The notes: generated by a model not told the origin, from the sequence alone. A stretch of 10,144 bases of DNA from Candidatus Fermentibacterota bacterium (GCA_030620115.1 JAUXFG010000142.1:1-10144); one strand, 5' to 3'; positions 1-6,612 are shown, counted from the stretch's first letter. A program made the numbers and translations.

Positions 1-7
1 GGGGAAT

Positions 8-133
8 TGCTGGATTGCGTGAATGGGGGAAGGCGGGAAGGCGGGAATGGGGGAATGGGGTGATGGGGAAGGAAGGATTGCGAAATGCGTGATTGCGTGA
101 TTGCGTGATTGCTGGAATGCTAGGGATGGGAAG
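8..133. repeat. Octamer-phased low-complexity tract (TGnnnGAW-type units)
   Basis: From position 8 the sequence reads as eight consecutive 8-base units up to position 71, for example TGCTGGAT (8-15), TGCGTGAA (16-23), TGGGGGAA (24-31), GGCGGGAA twice (32-47), and TGGGGGAA again (48-55). After two 7-base units (72-85) come three exact tandem copies of TGCGTGAT (86-109), then TGCTGGAA (110-117) and degenerating units. The strand is almost devoid of C except in the TGC units. Related units recur at about 6576-6612, 7115-7146 and 10023-10052. No gene is seen in 1-183. Function unknown; it may be a slippage-expanded intergenic repeat. Confidence 0.75.
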
Positions 134-216
134 AATGTGAGAAGGGGAGGAGAGGAGCTGATGACTGGATGAAGCGGTGATCAGTGCGTTACTTCTTGGG
201 CCTGAATAGATGTGTC

Positions 217-1509
217 ATGAATCGCCTTTTCATGGAATGCCCGGTGAATACTCAGCCACGTATCGCCATACTTGATCTGAGCTTCCATTGGCCCCCCACG
301 GGTGGATCATGGGTAGACATCGCCCAGATCTCCAAGGGGCTCGTGAATCATGGGGCAAAGGTACAGATTTTCGTCCCAAGGATCGATACCGGCGGACTGA
401 AGCGGGGGAGACTCACAAGTCATCCCCCAGTTCCGGTCCGGACGATTCCCGTGACCCTGCGGCAGTTCCACGCACTGAGCCTCCCCGCGCGCTTGGCTCG
501 GCCCATCAGAGAGTGGGCGCCCACTCATGTCTTGGTTACGAATACCTTTGCCATGGCGCCGTGGCTCATACGACAGTTGCGCGGTTTGCGGGTGTTTTTA
601 AGGATCTACGGATATGAGATGTTTTGCCCGTTCTACATGTCACTGTGGCCCAAAGGCCCGGTGAGTCAATGGGCACGCCTCAATCCCACGGGAGCGATCT
701 GCCCAAGAGACTTCTTCCGGTCGCCGGCACACTGTACGTTCTGTGCCCTTCGCGGGATGGGCCGGGAGCTCCTTCCCCGATGGATGAACCCATTCAGTCA
801 TGAGTATGTGGCCAGCTTGGCTTTCGCACCCTTCTACCGGCATCTCGCCATTCGTGCATTGGACATGTGTGAGCACATCCTTGTATCAAATCAGTACACT
901 GCGTCCCTTGCGGAGATGTGGAAGGAGAAGGTGAGAGTAGTTCCAGGCGGAGTGGACGTGCACGTATTTTATCCACCGGAAAGCCCGACGGAGAGCCCCG
1001 AACCTATAGTTCTGATGCCAGGGCGTGTCGAAGACCCCCGAAAAGGGTATGCAGTATTCAAGGATCTGGTGCAGCGGATCGTCGATCAAGGCATCTCGTG
1101 TCGCGCGGTGGTCACGGATCCCCGGTACGACGACAATAGTCCGCATATCGAAAGTCTGGGATGGAGCGCCTACGACCAGATGGCACGGCTCTATCGGGAT
1201 GCAAGGGTCGTGGTGATTCCCACGGTTTGGCCCGAACCCTTTGGACTGGTAGCTCTGGAGGCCATGGCCAGCGGTGTGCCCGTGGTGGCCAGCCGAATCG
1301 GAGGGCTTTCGGATCTCATCGTTGACAAAGAGACGGGATTTCTCGTACCACCAGGGGATTCGGCGCTCTTTGCGGAGAGGGTTGCGCTTTTGTTGAAAGA
1401 CGCTAACCTGTGCAAGCAGATGTCAGAAAAGGCCAGGAAGCGAGCCCTTTCTTTCTCATGGGAAAGGGTTATCGCACGCCATTATCTTCCTCTGTTTGGC
1501 ATGCATTAA
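217..1509 (+). CDS. GT4-family glycosyltransferase with Cys cluster
   Basis: Probable cytoplasmic GT-B glycosyltransferase that moves a sugar from a nucleotide-sugar donor onto a glycan acceptor; donor and acceptor cannot be told. With the ATG at 217 it has 430 residues. The N-terminal acceptor domain opens with RIAILDLSF and a glycine-rich loop (PPTGGSWVD). The C-terminal donor domain shows the linker VVPGGVD, MPGRVEDPRKG with the usual Arg/Lys pair, and EPFGLVALE, which is the GT4 E-x7-E motif (E340, E348), followed by ASGVPVVASRIGG. Four cysteines (C137, C162, C173, C176) sit in an insert after the first third and could bind metal or form a structural knot. The start is uncertain: GTG 184, ATG 232 and GTG 244 are in frame and none has a strong Shine-Dalgarno. 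The stop TAA coincides with the end of the inverted-repeat element. Family call is solid; pathway is inferred from neighbours. Confidence 0.9.
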   Translation: MNRLFMECPVNTQPRIAILDLSFHWPPTGGSWVDIAQISKGLVNHGAKVQIFVPRIDTGGLKRGRLTSHPPVPVRTIPVTLRQFHALSLPARLARPIREWAPTHVLVTNTFAMAPWLIRQLRGLRVFLRIYGYEMFCPFYMSLWPKGPVSQWARLNPTGAICPRDFFRSPAHCTFCALRGMGRELLPRWMNPFSHEYVASLAFAPFYRHLAIRALDMCEHILVSNQYTASLAEMWKEKVRVVPGGVDVHVFYPPESPTESPEPIVLMPGRVEDPRKGYAVFKDLVQRIVDQGISCRAVVTDPRYDDNSPHIESLGWSAYDQMARLYRDARVVVIPTVWPEPFGLVALEAMASGVPVVASRIGGLSDLIVDKETGFLVPPGDSALFAERVALLLKDANLCKQMSEKARKRALSFSWERVIARHYLPLFGMH

Positions 1510-1525
1510 CCCGGACTTCTCCCCG

Positions 1526-1542
1526 GGTTTCGAAGCGAAACC
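1526..1542 (+). other. Small hairpin after glycosyltransferase stop
   Basis: GGTTTCG and CGAAACC form a perfect 7-bp stem with a 3-base loop, 17 bases past the stop codon. It overlaps an alternative stem, ACCCGG (1509-1514) with CCGGGT (1523-1528). No T-run follows, so an intrinsic terminator is not supported; it lies inside the candidate element. Confidence 0.45.
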
Positions 1543-1594
1543 GCCGAAATGGTTCGAAATGCGAGGCTTGCGACTGAAGACCCCGCAGGCGTAT

Positions 1595-1625
1595 CCTCGA
1601 TCCCGCGCCTGACGCGGGATCGAGG
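1595..1625. repeat. Perfect 13-bp-stem hairpin
   Basis: CCTCGATCCCGCG and CGCGGGATCGAGG are exact reverse complements separated by the 5-base loop CCTGA. A second, related hairpin lies at 1648-1666, with stem TCCCGCGT / ACGCGGGA and a 3-base loop; both share the TCCCGCG core. Neither is followed by a T-run. They are most likely structural parts of the surrounding element, though they could attenuate transcription between the glycosyltransferase and the radical SAM gene. Confidence 0.7.
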
Positions 1626-1723
1626 AGGCTGATGGAGCGTAACGAAGTCCCGCGTCGGACGCGGGATGCCATATCGGCGGTTACAGCCGGAAGTTGGTGA
1701 GAAGTTCGGGTTACACAGCAGGA

Positions 1724-1741
1724 CGCCGCCGCAGAGCGGCG
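1724..1741 (+). promoter_or_regulatory. Hairpin in the leader of the radical SAM gene
   Basis: CGCCGC (1724-1729) pairs with GCGGCG (1736-1741) around a 6-base loop. It ends 19 bases before the GTG start at 1761, next to the likely ribosome binding region GAGCGAGG (1746-1753). It might affect translation initiation; this is inference from position only. Confidence 0.3.
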
Positions 1742-1760
1742 CAAGTGAGCGAGGCTTTGT

Positions 1761-3185
1761 GTGAAGGTCCTAATCGGCAATTCCCCATGGTACAGGCCAG
1801 ACTATTACGGTGTTCGGGCCGGATCAAGATGGCCCCATTTCGAGCGAAACGATGCTCGCTACTATCCCTACCCATTCTTCATGGGCCATGCGGCGAGTCT
1901 TCTAGAACAGGATGGCTTCGAGGTCCGTATCCTTGATGGCGTGGTGGAGAAGATGACCGAAGATGCGTTCCTCTCCCGGATCGCGGCGGAAGCCCCCGAT
2001 CTCGTGTTCCTGGAGGTTTCCACTCCAAGCTGGACCACGGACGAACGCATCATAGAAGGCGTGGGTTATTCCCTGCCGGACGTTCCCATTATTCTCGGTG
2101 GCATCCACGCTTTTATGTATGATGAGGTCTTCTTTGCCTCACGCCCCGAGGTGGCGGCGACGTTGCGGGGCGAGTACGAGATGGCCTTGCTGGATGCGGC
2201 GCGACGGTTGAGGGATGGGAGAGACCTGGCCGGCGTTCTTGGGAGTGTGTGGCGGAGCGGCGGCAATACCGTGGTGTGTGAGAAGCCGCGTCCTCTGGTC
2301 GCGGATCTGGACAGCCTGCCATGGCCACATCGTTCGCAGCTTCCCATGGGCAGTTACATCGATGGTTTGCTGGAGCTTCCCCAACCCTCGCTTCAGATGT
2401 GGGCAAGCAGGGGATGCCCGCATCAATGCACTTTCTGTGCGTGGCCACAGCTCATGTACGCACCGGGCAACTACAGAATGAGGGATCCTGAGGAAGTGGT
2501 TGCGGAGATGATCAAGGACGGGAGGGACAAGGGATTCAAGTCTGTGTATTTCGATGATGATGTGTTCAACGTAGGCGATAGGAGGATGAAACGATTCGTT
2601 GAGCTGCTCGCCCGTGAAGAGTGGACATTGCCCTGGGGAATCATGGCAAGAGCCGATACGTGTTCGGAAACCATGTATGACAAGATGCGGGATGCAGGCT
2701 TGGAAGTGGTGAAGTTTGGTGTGGAGTCGGGTGATCAAGCACTGATCGACGGATGCGGGAAACGGTTGGATCTCTCGCGTGTCAAGAGGGCGGTGAAAGC
2801 ATGCAAGCAGTTAGGGATCAGAATCCATCTCACCTTCATGTTCGGCCTGCCTGGCGAGACTCCCGAGACGGCTCGGAAGACGATTGACCTGGCTTTGGAG
2901 CTGTCGCCCGACACGGTCCAGTTCTCCCTGGCCACCCCTTTCCCGGGCAGCGCGTTTTATGAAAAGCTCGAACGGAGCGGGTATCTGGTTTCCAAGGATT
3001 GGTCGTTGTATGACGGGTATTCCCGGGCCGTGGTGCGAACCGATGCCATGGGACCCGGAGACCTTGAAGAGGCACTTCGCACCGCGTACTTTGAGTGGGA
3101 GAAGAATGACAACAGGCCTTCGAGGCGACCCAGGTGGCTGAAGAAAATCCGGCGCGCGACGGGGCGTCTGTTTGGGGTTAGGTGA
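1761..3185 (+). CDS. B12-binding-domain radical SAM protein
   Basis: Cytoplasmic radical SAM enzyme of the class with an N-terminal cobalamin-binding-like (Rossmann) domain; 474 residues, GTG start with GAGCGAGG upstream. Residues 1-180 form the B12-binding-like part, with LGGIHAF (112-118) where the family has its conserved GG-x-H, and GEYE (137-140). LDSLPWPHR (183-191) is the usual bridge. The iron-sulfur motif is SRGCPHQCTFCAW, giving the CxxxCxxC cluster ligands C219, C223 and C226. The rest of the TIM-barrel follows: YFDDDVF (263-269), KFGVESGDQ (318-326), FGLPGETPETA (361-371) and ATPFPGSAFYEKL (391-403). A Lys/Arg-rich tail occupies about 451-474. Relatives do methyl transfer, ring rearrangement or thiolation and the substrate cannot be read here. 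Its position between a glycosyltransferase and a nucleotide-sugar epimerase suggests sugar or glycolipid modification, as inference. Confidence 0.9.
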   Translation: MKVLIGNSPWYRPDYYGVRAGSRWPHFERNDARYYPYPFFMGHAASLLEQDGFEVRILDGVVEKMTEDAFLSRIAAEAPDLVFLEVSTPSWTTDERIIEGVGYSLPDVPIILGGIHAFMYDEVFFASRPEVAATLRGEYEMALLDAARRLRDGRDLAGVLGSVWRSGGNTVVCEKPRPLVADLDSLPWPHRSQLPMGSYIDGLLELPQPSLQMWASRGCPHQCTFCAWPQLMYAPGNYRMRDPEEVVAEMIKDGRDKGFKSVYFDDDVFNVGDRRMKRFVELLAREEWTLPWGIMARADTCSETMYDKMRDAGLEVVKFGVESGDQALIDGCGKRLDLSRVKRAVKACKQLGIRIHLTFMFGLPGETPETARKTIDLALELSPDTVQFSLATPFPGSAFYEKLERSGYLVSKDWSLYDGYSRAVVRTDAMGPGDLEEALRTAYFEWEKNDNRPSRRPRWLKKIRRATGRLFGVR

Positions 3186-3243
3186 GGATGCCGAACGAGA
3201 CGCGATTCATGTCGTATGCTTTGTGGATGAGCTGTGAGTTCTC

Positions 3244-3250
3244 AAGGAGA
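3244..3250 (+). promoter_or_regulatory. Ribosome binding site of the epimerase gene
   Basis: AAGGAGA ends 4 bases before ATG 3255. It fixes that ATG as the start, rather than the in-frame GTG at 3234, which lies upstream of the site. Confidence 0.8.
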
Positions 3251-3254
3251 TAAA

Positions 3255-4271
3255 ATGAAGAATCTGATCACGGGAGGTGCGGGGTTTGTGGGGACGAATC
3301 TTGCCGCCGAGCTGCTGCGACGGGGCGAGAAGGTCGTGGTGCTTGATAATCTCTCCCGGCGGGGAACCGAACACAATCTTGCCTGGTTGCAGGGCCTTGG
3401 CCACGAGAACTTCACATTCTTGCGCGGAGACATCAGGGATAAATCTACCGTGGCAGATGCAGCCGATGGAGCCGACGCGGTGTTTCATCTCGCAGCTCAG
3501 GTAGCGGTCACCACCAGCATCACGGATCCACGGCTCGACTTCGAAGTCAACGCGCTGGGTACGCTCAATGTCTTGGAAGCGTGTCGCGCGCTCTCGCCAA
3601 AGCCTGCACTGATATTCACCTCCACCAATAAGGTCTACGGCGGGCTGGAATATCTCACCATCGAACAAAACGAAGAGCGCTACACCATCCCTTCACTTCC
3701 CGAGGGGCTCCCTGAAGATGTGATCTTGGATTTCCATAGCCCCTACGGCTGTTCGAAAGGGAGTGCCGATCAGTATGTCCGGGACTATGCTCGTATCTAT
3801 GGTCTTCCCAGCGTGGTGTTCAGGATGTCATGTATCTATGGCCCACACCAGTTCGGGAATGAAGACCAGGGATGGGTCATGCATTTTGCCGCGACCTGCC
3901 TCAAAGGAAGAGAGGTGACCATCTATGGGGATGGCAAACAGGTCCGCGACATCCTTTATGTGGACGATCTTGTTCGTGCATTTCTTTTGGCGCGGGAGAA
4001 ATCGCGGGAAACACCGGGGCTGATACTCAATATCGGCGGTGGCCCCCATAATGCACTCCCCATCAATGATGTGCTCCGCATGGCCGAAGAGAGGGGAACG
4101 CCGGCATCTTCAATCAGCTATGGCCCCTGGAGATGGGGCGATCAAAAGGTGTACATCAGCTCCATCGCAAAGGTCGGGGCAGTGTTGGACTGGAAGCCCA
4201 CCATCTCCTGCCAGGAGGGCGTGGAACGGATCTTCAATTGGGCAGAGAAGAACCTGGAGCTTTTCCCCTGA
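3255..4271 (+). CDS. CDP-paratose 2-epimerase (RfbE)-like NAD-dependent epimerase
   Basis: Extended short-chain dehydrogenase/reductase of 338 residues, most like CDP-paratose 2-epimerase, which interconverts CDP-paratose and CDP-tyvelose (3,6-dideoxyhexoses) through a transient keto intermediate using bound NAD. The NAD motif is TGGAGFVG (6-13, GxxGxxG) with VVLDNLSRRG soon after. The catalytic residues appear as TSTNKVYG with T124, and SPYGCSKGSADQYV with Y164 and K168 (YxxxK). RMSCIYGPHQFGNEDQGWV is the signature that sets the RfbE group apart from UDP-glucose 4-epimerases. Start chosen from the AAGGAGA just upstream. It lies 69 bases after the radical SAM gene, and its TGA overlaps the start of the S13 peptidase gene. 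No genes for making CDP-paratose are in the window, so the true substrate could be another nucleotide sugar. Confidence 0.88.
   Translation: MKNLITGGAGFVGTNLAAELLRRGEKVVVLDNLSRRGTEHNLAWLQGLGHENFTFLRGDIRDKSTVADAADGADAVFHLAAQVAVTTSITDPRLDFEVNALGTLNVLEACRALSPKPALIFTSTNKVYGGLEYLTIEQNEERYTIPSLPEGLPEDVILDFHSPYGCSKGSADQYVRDYARIYGLPSVVFRMSCIYGPHQFGNEDQGWVMHFAATCLKGREVTIYGDGKQVRDILYVDDLVRAFLLAREKSRETPGLILNIGGGPHNALPINDVLRMAEERGTPASSISYGPWRWGDQKVYISSIAKVGAVLDWKPTISCQEGVERIFNWAEKNLELFP
4256..4271 (+). promoter_or_regulatory. Shine-Dalgarno plus CTGA stop/start overlap
   Basis: GGAG at 4256-4259 lies 8 bases before CTG 4268-4270, whose last two bases plus the next A form the epimerase stop TGA (4269-4271). 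The geometry matches the common ATGA coupling overlap, but with C in place of A. It sets the start of the S13 gene and implies translational coupling. Confidence 0.6.
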
Positions 4272-5473
4272 AACCTCTCGTCGCGCTCTTGATCCTCCTG
4301 GCGCTGGTTCCCGCCCTTGACGCCCAGGATTGGGCACTCAATCGGCGGATCGAGAGTCTATTGAAATGCGGTGGTGGAATTCATGTAGAGGATGATGAAG
4401 GGGAGGTTCTTCTCTCAGCGAACTCGGATACACCGCAGGTCCCGGCCTCTGTCCTGAAGCTCGCTACCGCAGCCTTTGTGCTCGAGACATTGGGGTCCGA
4501 CTATCGACCGGAAACGGGTTTTTTCTATGATCTGGAGAGTGGAGCTCTCTGCGTGCATGGGGGCGGAGATCCCTTTCTTGTCAGCGAAGAACTGAGGATC
4601 GTGGCAGACAGCCTCCAGGCCAGGGGTGTGACCAAGGTGGTGTCATGGGTTGCGGACTGCGGCATTTTCCACACGTGCCTCGTGGTGGATGGGCGGGGCG
4701 CCAGCCAGAATCCGTATGACGCGGGCATCGGCCCCCTCTATGTCAATTTCAATACAGTGACTGTGCGGATCACTCCGCAGGGCGCCGTGGCGCCGGGCGA
4801 GCGTGAAACGCCGCTCACCCCTATGGCGATTGCCAGAGCCCGATCGGTGCGACAGGTAGGCGCGCACCGGCTCTCCATACTGGATGGAAGCTACGCCGGT
4901 CCCCGTTACGCGTTGGAGCTCCTGAGAGCCATCCTTGCGGAAAAAGGAATCGTGGTGGAGGGCGAGATCCATATCGGATCATGCACCAAGATGGCAGATC
5001 CCATCACCTATATGCACAAGAATTCGTTGACTGTGCAGGAGATGATCCGCGGCATGCTGGAGTACTCCAACAACTTGGTGGCGAATACACTTCTCCTGGA
5101 TGCCGCCTCCTCTGTCCTCACCAAGCCTCCTTCCATTGACGACGCAACGGTTCTGCTCCGCGAGTTTCTCGGCGACAGCATTCATGTCAACGACGCGGTG
5201 ATCGTGGAAGGATCCGGCCTTAGCAAAGAAAACCGGCTCACTCCCCGCGGGGCGGTGAAGATTCTCCACTATCTGGAGCAAAAGGGCTGGGATCAGCTCC
5301 TCCCCGACTACGATGGTGCGCGAGCCAAGAGCGGAACCCTTAACGGCGTCTCCTGCCTTGCCGGTTACTTAGCGCTGGATGACGGCAGAAGAATCACCTT
5401 CTCCATCATGCTGAGGGGCAGTGTCGGCAGCCGCGACAAAGCCCTGGCCATGATCCGACAGCTGTTTCGATAG
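4268..5473 (+). CDS. D-Ala-D-Ala carboxypeptidase, PBP4 type (peptidase S13)
   Basis: Exported serine DD-carboxypeptidase/endopeptidase that trims or cleaves peptidoglycan cross-links in the periplasm. With the CTG start it has 401 residues and begins with a credible signal peptide (KPLVALLILLALVPALDA, cleavage near residue 19). All three penicillin-binding motifs are present: SVLK (S61 nucleophile, K64), SNN (S267-N269) and KSG (K354-G356, the KTG-box variant). The insert between the first two motifs, including GGGDPFL, is typical of the S13 family. The length is somewhat below E. coli PBP4 (477). In-frame ATG 4133 lies deep inside the epimerase gene and would destroy the signal peptide; TTG 4289 would cut into it. 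A frameshift or sequencing change of ATGA to CTGA is the alternative explanation. Function is secure; the start codon is the uncertain part. Confidence 0.9.
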   Translation: MKPLVALLILLALVPALDAQDWALNRRIESLLKCGGGIHVEDDEGEVLLSANSDTPQVPASVLKLATAAFVLETLGSDYRPETGFFYDLESGALCVHGGGDPFLVSEELRIVADSLQARGVTKVVSWVADCGIFHTCLVVDGRGASQNPYDAGIGPLYVNFNTVTVRITPQGAVAPGERETPLTPMAIARARSVRQVGAHRLSILDGSYAGPRYALELLRAILAEKGIVVEGEIHIGSCTKMADPITYMHKNSLTVQEMIRGMLEYSNNLVANTLLLDAASSVLTKPPSIDDATVLLREFLGDSIHVNDAVIVEGSGLSKENRLTPRGAVKILHYLEQKGWDQLLPDYDGARAKSGTLNGVSCLAGYLALDDGRRITFSIMLRGSVGSRDKALAMIRQLFR

Positions 5474-6466
5474 AATCGCTGCGCGCACCAAGGCCTTTCC
5501 CTCTTCGGTCTCCTGTGCCGAGGAAGAGAAATGGCCACCATGGAGATCGTAGAACTGGGTTCGATACGCGGACGCGGGGTCTTGTGTTTCTTCCATAATA
5601 GTTGCCCACCTGGTGCCGACAAGCGCACTCTGGCTCCCCGCTCGTGACCATACAGGTTCTATGCGTTTTCGGAGTCCATTCCAGGCTGCAAGGGACTGAC
5701 CTGGGTAGTCAGGCGCGTAATGCAGATCGAGGAGGTGTGCAAGAGTTGGCGCGATGTCCAGCGAGGAGAGAGGCGTACTACAGGGAGGTACTCCTCCAGC
5801 GGGGGACCCTCTGATCGCAAGTCGCGAGGCGTACTTGCTCTGCCATGGAAAGCCCATTCCCTCCGGCAGGAAAAGCGAGAGACAAAGCGGCCGGGAGCTG
5901 AATGTCTCCATGGTATGGTTGAATGTATCCCAGAACGCCACCAGCTGCCGGCTGCCTTGCCCTCTGGGTGGAAGATCGGTCAGCGAAAGGTGGAGCCAGA
6001 CGAATCGGGGAGCACTGTTCATCGCGGCCCAACCTGAGAAGTCCCGGAGCAAATTGTCCCAGTTCGTGGAGGTCGGTGGATAGAGGCGCGAGTACTGGGC
6101 CGACCGGGCCATCCAGGTGTATACTTCGAGGAGCTCGCTTCGAGGAGCCGCGAAGACAGCCGTTTCCCAGCCCTCCCTGCTGGCGAGCGTCATGAGGTTT
6201 CCCTGCCCTGGGATTTTCCCCCCGAAAGGCGAGAACACCCACATCCGCGGGAAGCCCTCGAGCAGCCCCGCAATCAAGACTGAGGTGCTATCGGTGTGGG
6301 GAATCATCGACCAACTTCTCGTTTGGCCCATGATGCAGCCAAGGTGCCAGTCTGCCGGTCCGTCCATGGTTACCAGCACAAGCAACGGATCTCCGGCATG
6401 GCTCGCTGACAGGGGCACCGAAACAAGCAGTAGAAGCGCCCACAGGAAAGGGATCAACAGTTTCAT
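5369..6466 (-). CDS. Exported sulfatase/alkaline phosphatase-fold protein, probably inactive
   Basis: 365 residues with a signal peptide (hydrophobic core about 3-20, cleavage after SHA, residue 24). AAGGAGA 4 bases upstream fixes the ATG at 6466. The order of landmarks follows sulfatases: LLVLVTMDGPADWHLGC (28-44; first-strand metal site, D35 kept), STSVLIAGLLEGFP (60-73; nucleophile loop), REGWETAVFAA (97-107), PRFVWLHLSLTD (153-164), SSLDIAPTLAHLLDL (234-248) and FYDLHGGHF (305-313). The Cys/Thr-x-Pro-Ser nucleophile signature is not recognisable and the DHGE metal motif is replaced by LPEGMGF (200-206). It is therefore likely a non-catalytic envelope protein, perhaps binding or scaffolding. 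The last 105 bases overlap the S13 gene tail to tail. The reading frame is intact, so it is not an obvious pseudogene. Family assignment rests on pattern only. Confidence 0.7.
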   Translation of the reverse strand: MKLLIPFLWALLLLVSVPLSASHAGDPLLVLVTMDGPADWHLGCIMGQTRSWSMIPHTDSTSVLIAGLLEGFPRMWVFSPFGGKIPGQGNLMTLASREGWETAVFAAPRSELLEVYTWMARSAQYSRLYPPTSTNWDNLLRDFSGWAAMNSAPRFVWLHLSLTDLPPRGQGSRQLVAFWDTFNHTMETFSSRPLCLSLFLPEGMGFPWQSKYASRLAIRGSPAGGVPPCSTPLSSLDIAPTLAHLLDLHYAPDYPGQSLAAWNGLRKRIEPVWSRAGSQSALVGTRWATIMEETQDPASAYRTQFYDLHGGHFSSSAQETEEGKALVRAAILSKQLSDHGQGFVAAADTAPQHDGEGDSSAVIQR

Positions 6467-6470
6467 GGCA

Positions 6471-6477
6471 TCTCCTT
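6471..6477 (-). promoter_or_regulatory. Ribosome binding site of the sulfatase-like gene
   Basis: On the minus strand AAGGAGA ends 4 bases before the ATG at 6466-6464, supporting this start. Confidence 0.75.
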
Positions 6478-6494
6478 GACAACGGTGGCTTCCG

Positions 6495-6523
6495 AATGTA
6501 AGAGACTCCCCGGCCGGTCACAA
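6495..6523 (-). promoter_or_regulatory. Possible sigma-70-type promoter for the sulfatase-like gene
   Basis: On the minus strand TTGTGA (6523-6518) and TACATT (6500-6495) are separated by 17 bases. Both hexamers are moderate matches to the -35 and -10 consensus, and the spacing is ideal. It lies about 30 bases upstream of the ATG. Predicted by eye only. Confidence 0.4.
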
Positions 6524-6575
6524 CTACGCGCGTCCTGCAGCTCCGCCTCGCTGCGTGATTGTGATTCCGGAGTCT

Positions 6576-6612
6576 TGGAGTGATGGAATGGTGGAATACC
6601 GGGTTGGAATGA
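6576..6612 (+). repeat. Octamer repeat tract at the start of the lipoprotein gene
   Basis: TGGAGTGA (6576-6583), TGGAATGG (6584-6591), TGGAATAC (6592-6599) and, after 5 bases, TGGAATGA (6605-6612) are variants of one 8-base unit, similar in type to the tract at the window start. Just upstream, GCGTGATTGTGATT (6554-6567) echoes the GCGTGATT units at 87-110. Both candidate ATG codons of the following gene lie inside these units. Confidence 0.6.

Larger units (their letters stand above)
1507..1713. mobile_element. Candidate MITE-like inverted-repeat element
   Basis: The left end TAACCCGGACTTCTC (1507-1521) and the right end GAGAAGTTCGGGTTA (1699-1713) are inverted repeats with one mismatch. A second matching block lies just inside: CCGCCGAAATGG (1541-1552) against CCATATCGGCGG (1669-1680). 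At the exact centre (1610) is a perfect 13-bp-stem hairpin (1595-1625). If the terminal TA is a target duplication, the core inverted repeats are 13 bp with TA on each side, as in elements mobilised by Tc1/mariner-like (IS630) enzymes; that family assignment is only a guess. There is no transposase ORF inside. The first three bases supply the stop codon of the glycosyltransferase. It could instead be a dispersed structured repeat acting in RNA. Confidence 0.55.

Noticed and set aside
1-133. CRISPR array
   Set aside because: The repeats are contiguous 8-base units with no spacers of constant length, and no cas gene is present.
1507-1680. Intrinsic terminator or riboswitch between the glycosyltransferase and radical SAM genes
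   Set aside because: The hairpins lack a T-run and no known riboswitch core was recognised; the terminal inverted repeats fit an inserted element better.
2139-2738. 199-residue open frame on the minus strand inside the radical SAM gene
   Set aside because: It lies wholly antisense to a protein with clear motifs, has no recognisable domain, and its length is explained by codon bias of the opposite strand.
4133-4267. Upstream ATG extension of the S13 peptidase
   Set aside because: These 45 codons lie inside the epimerase gene in another frame and would bury the signal peptide in the interior of the protein.
6555-6587. GTG start for the lipoprotein
   Set aside because: The added residues are encoded by repeat DNA and would push the hydrophobic segment away from the N-terminus.
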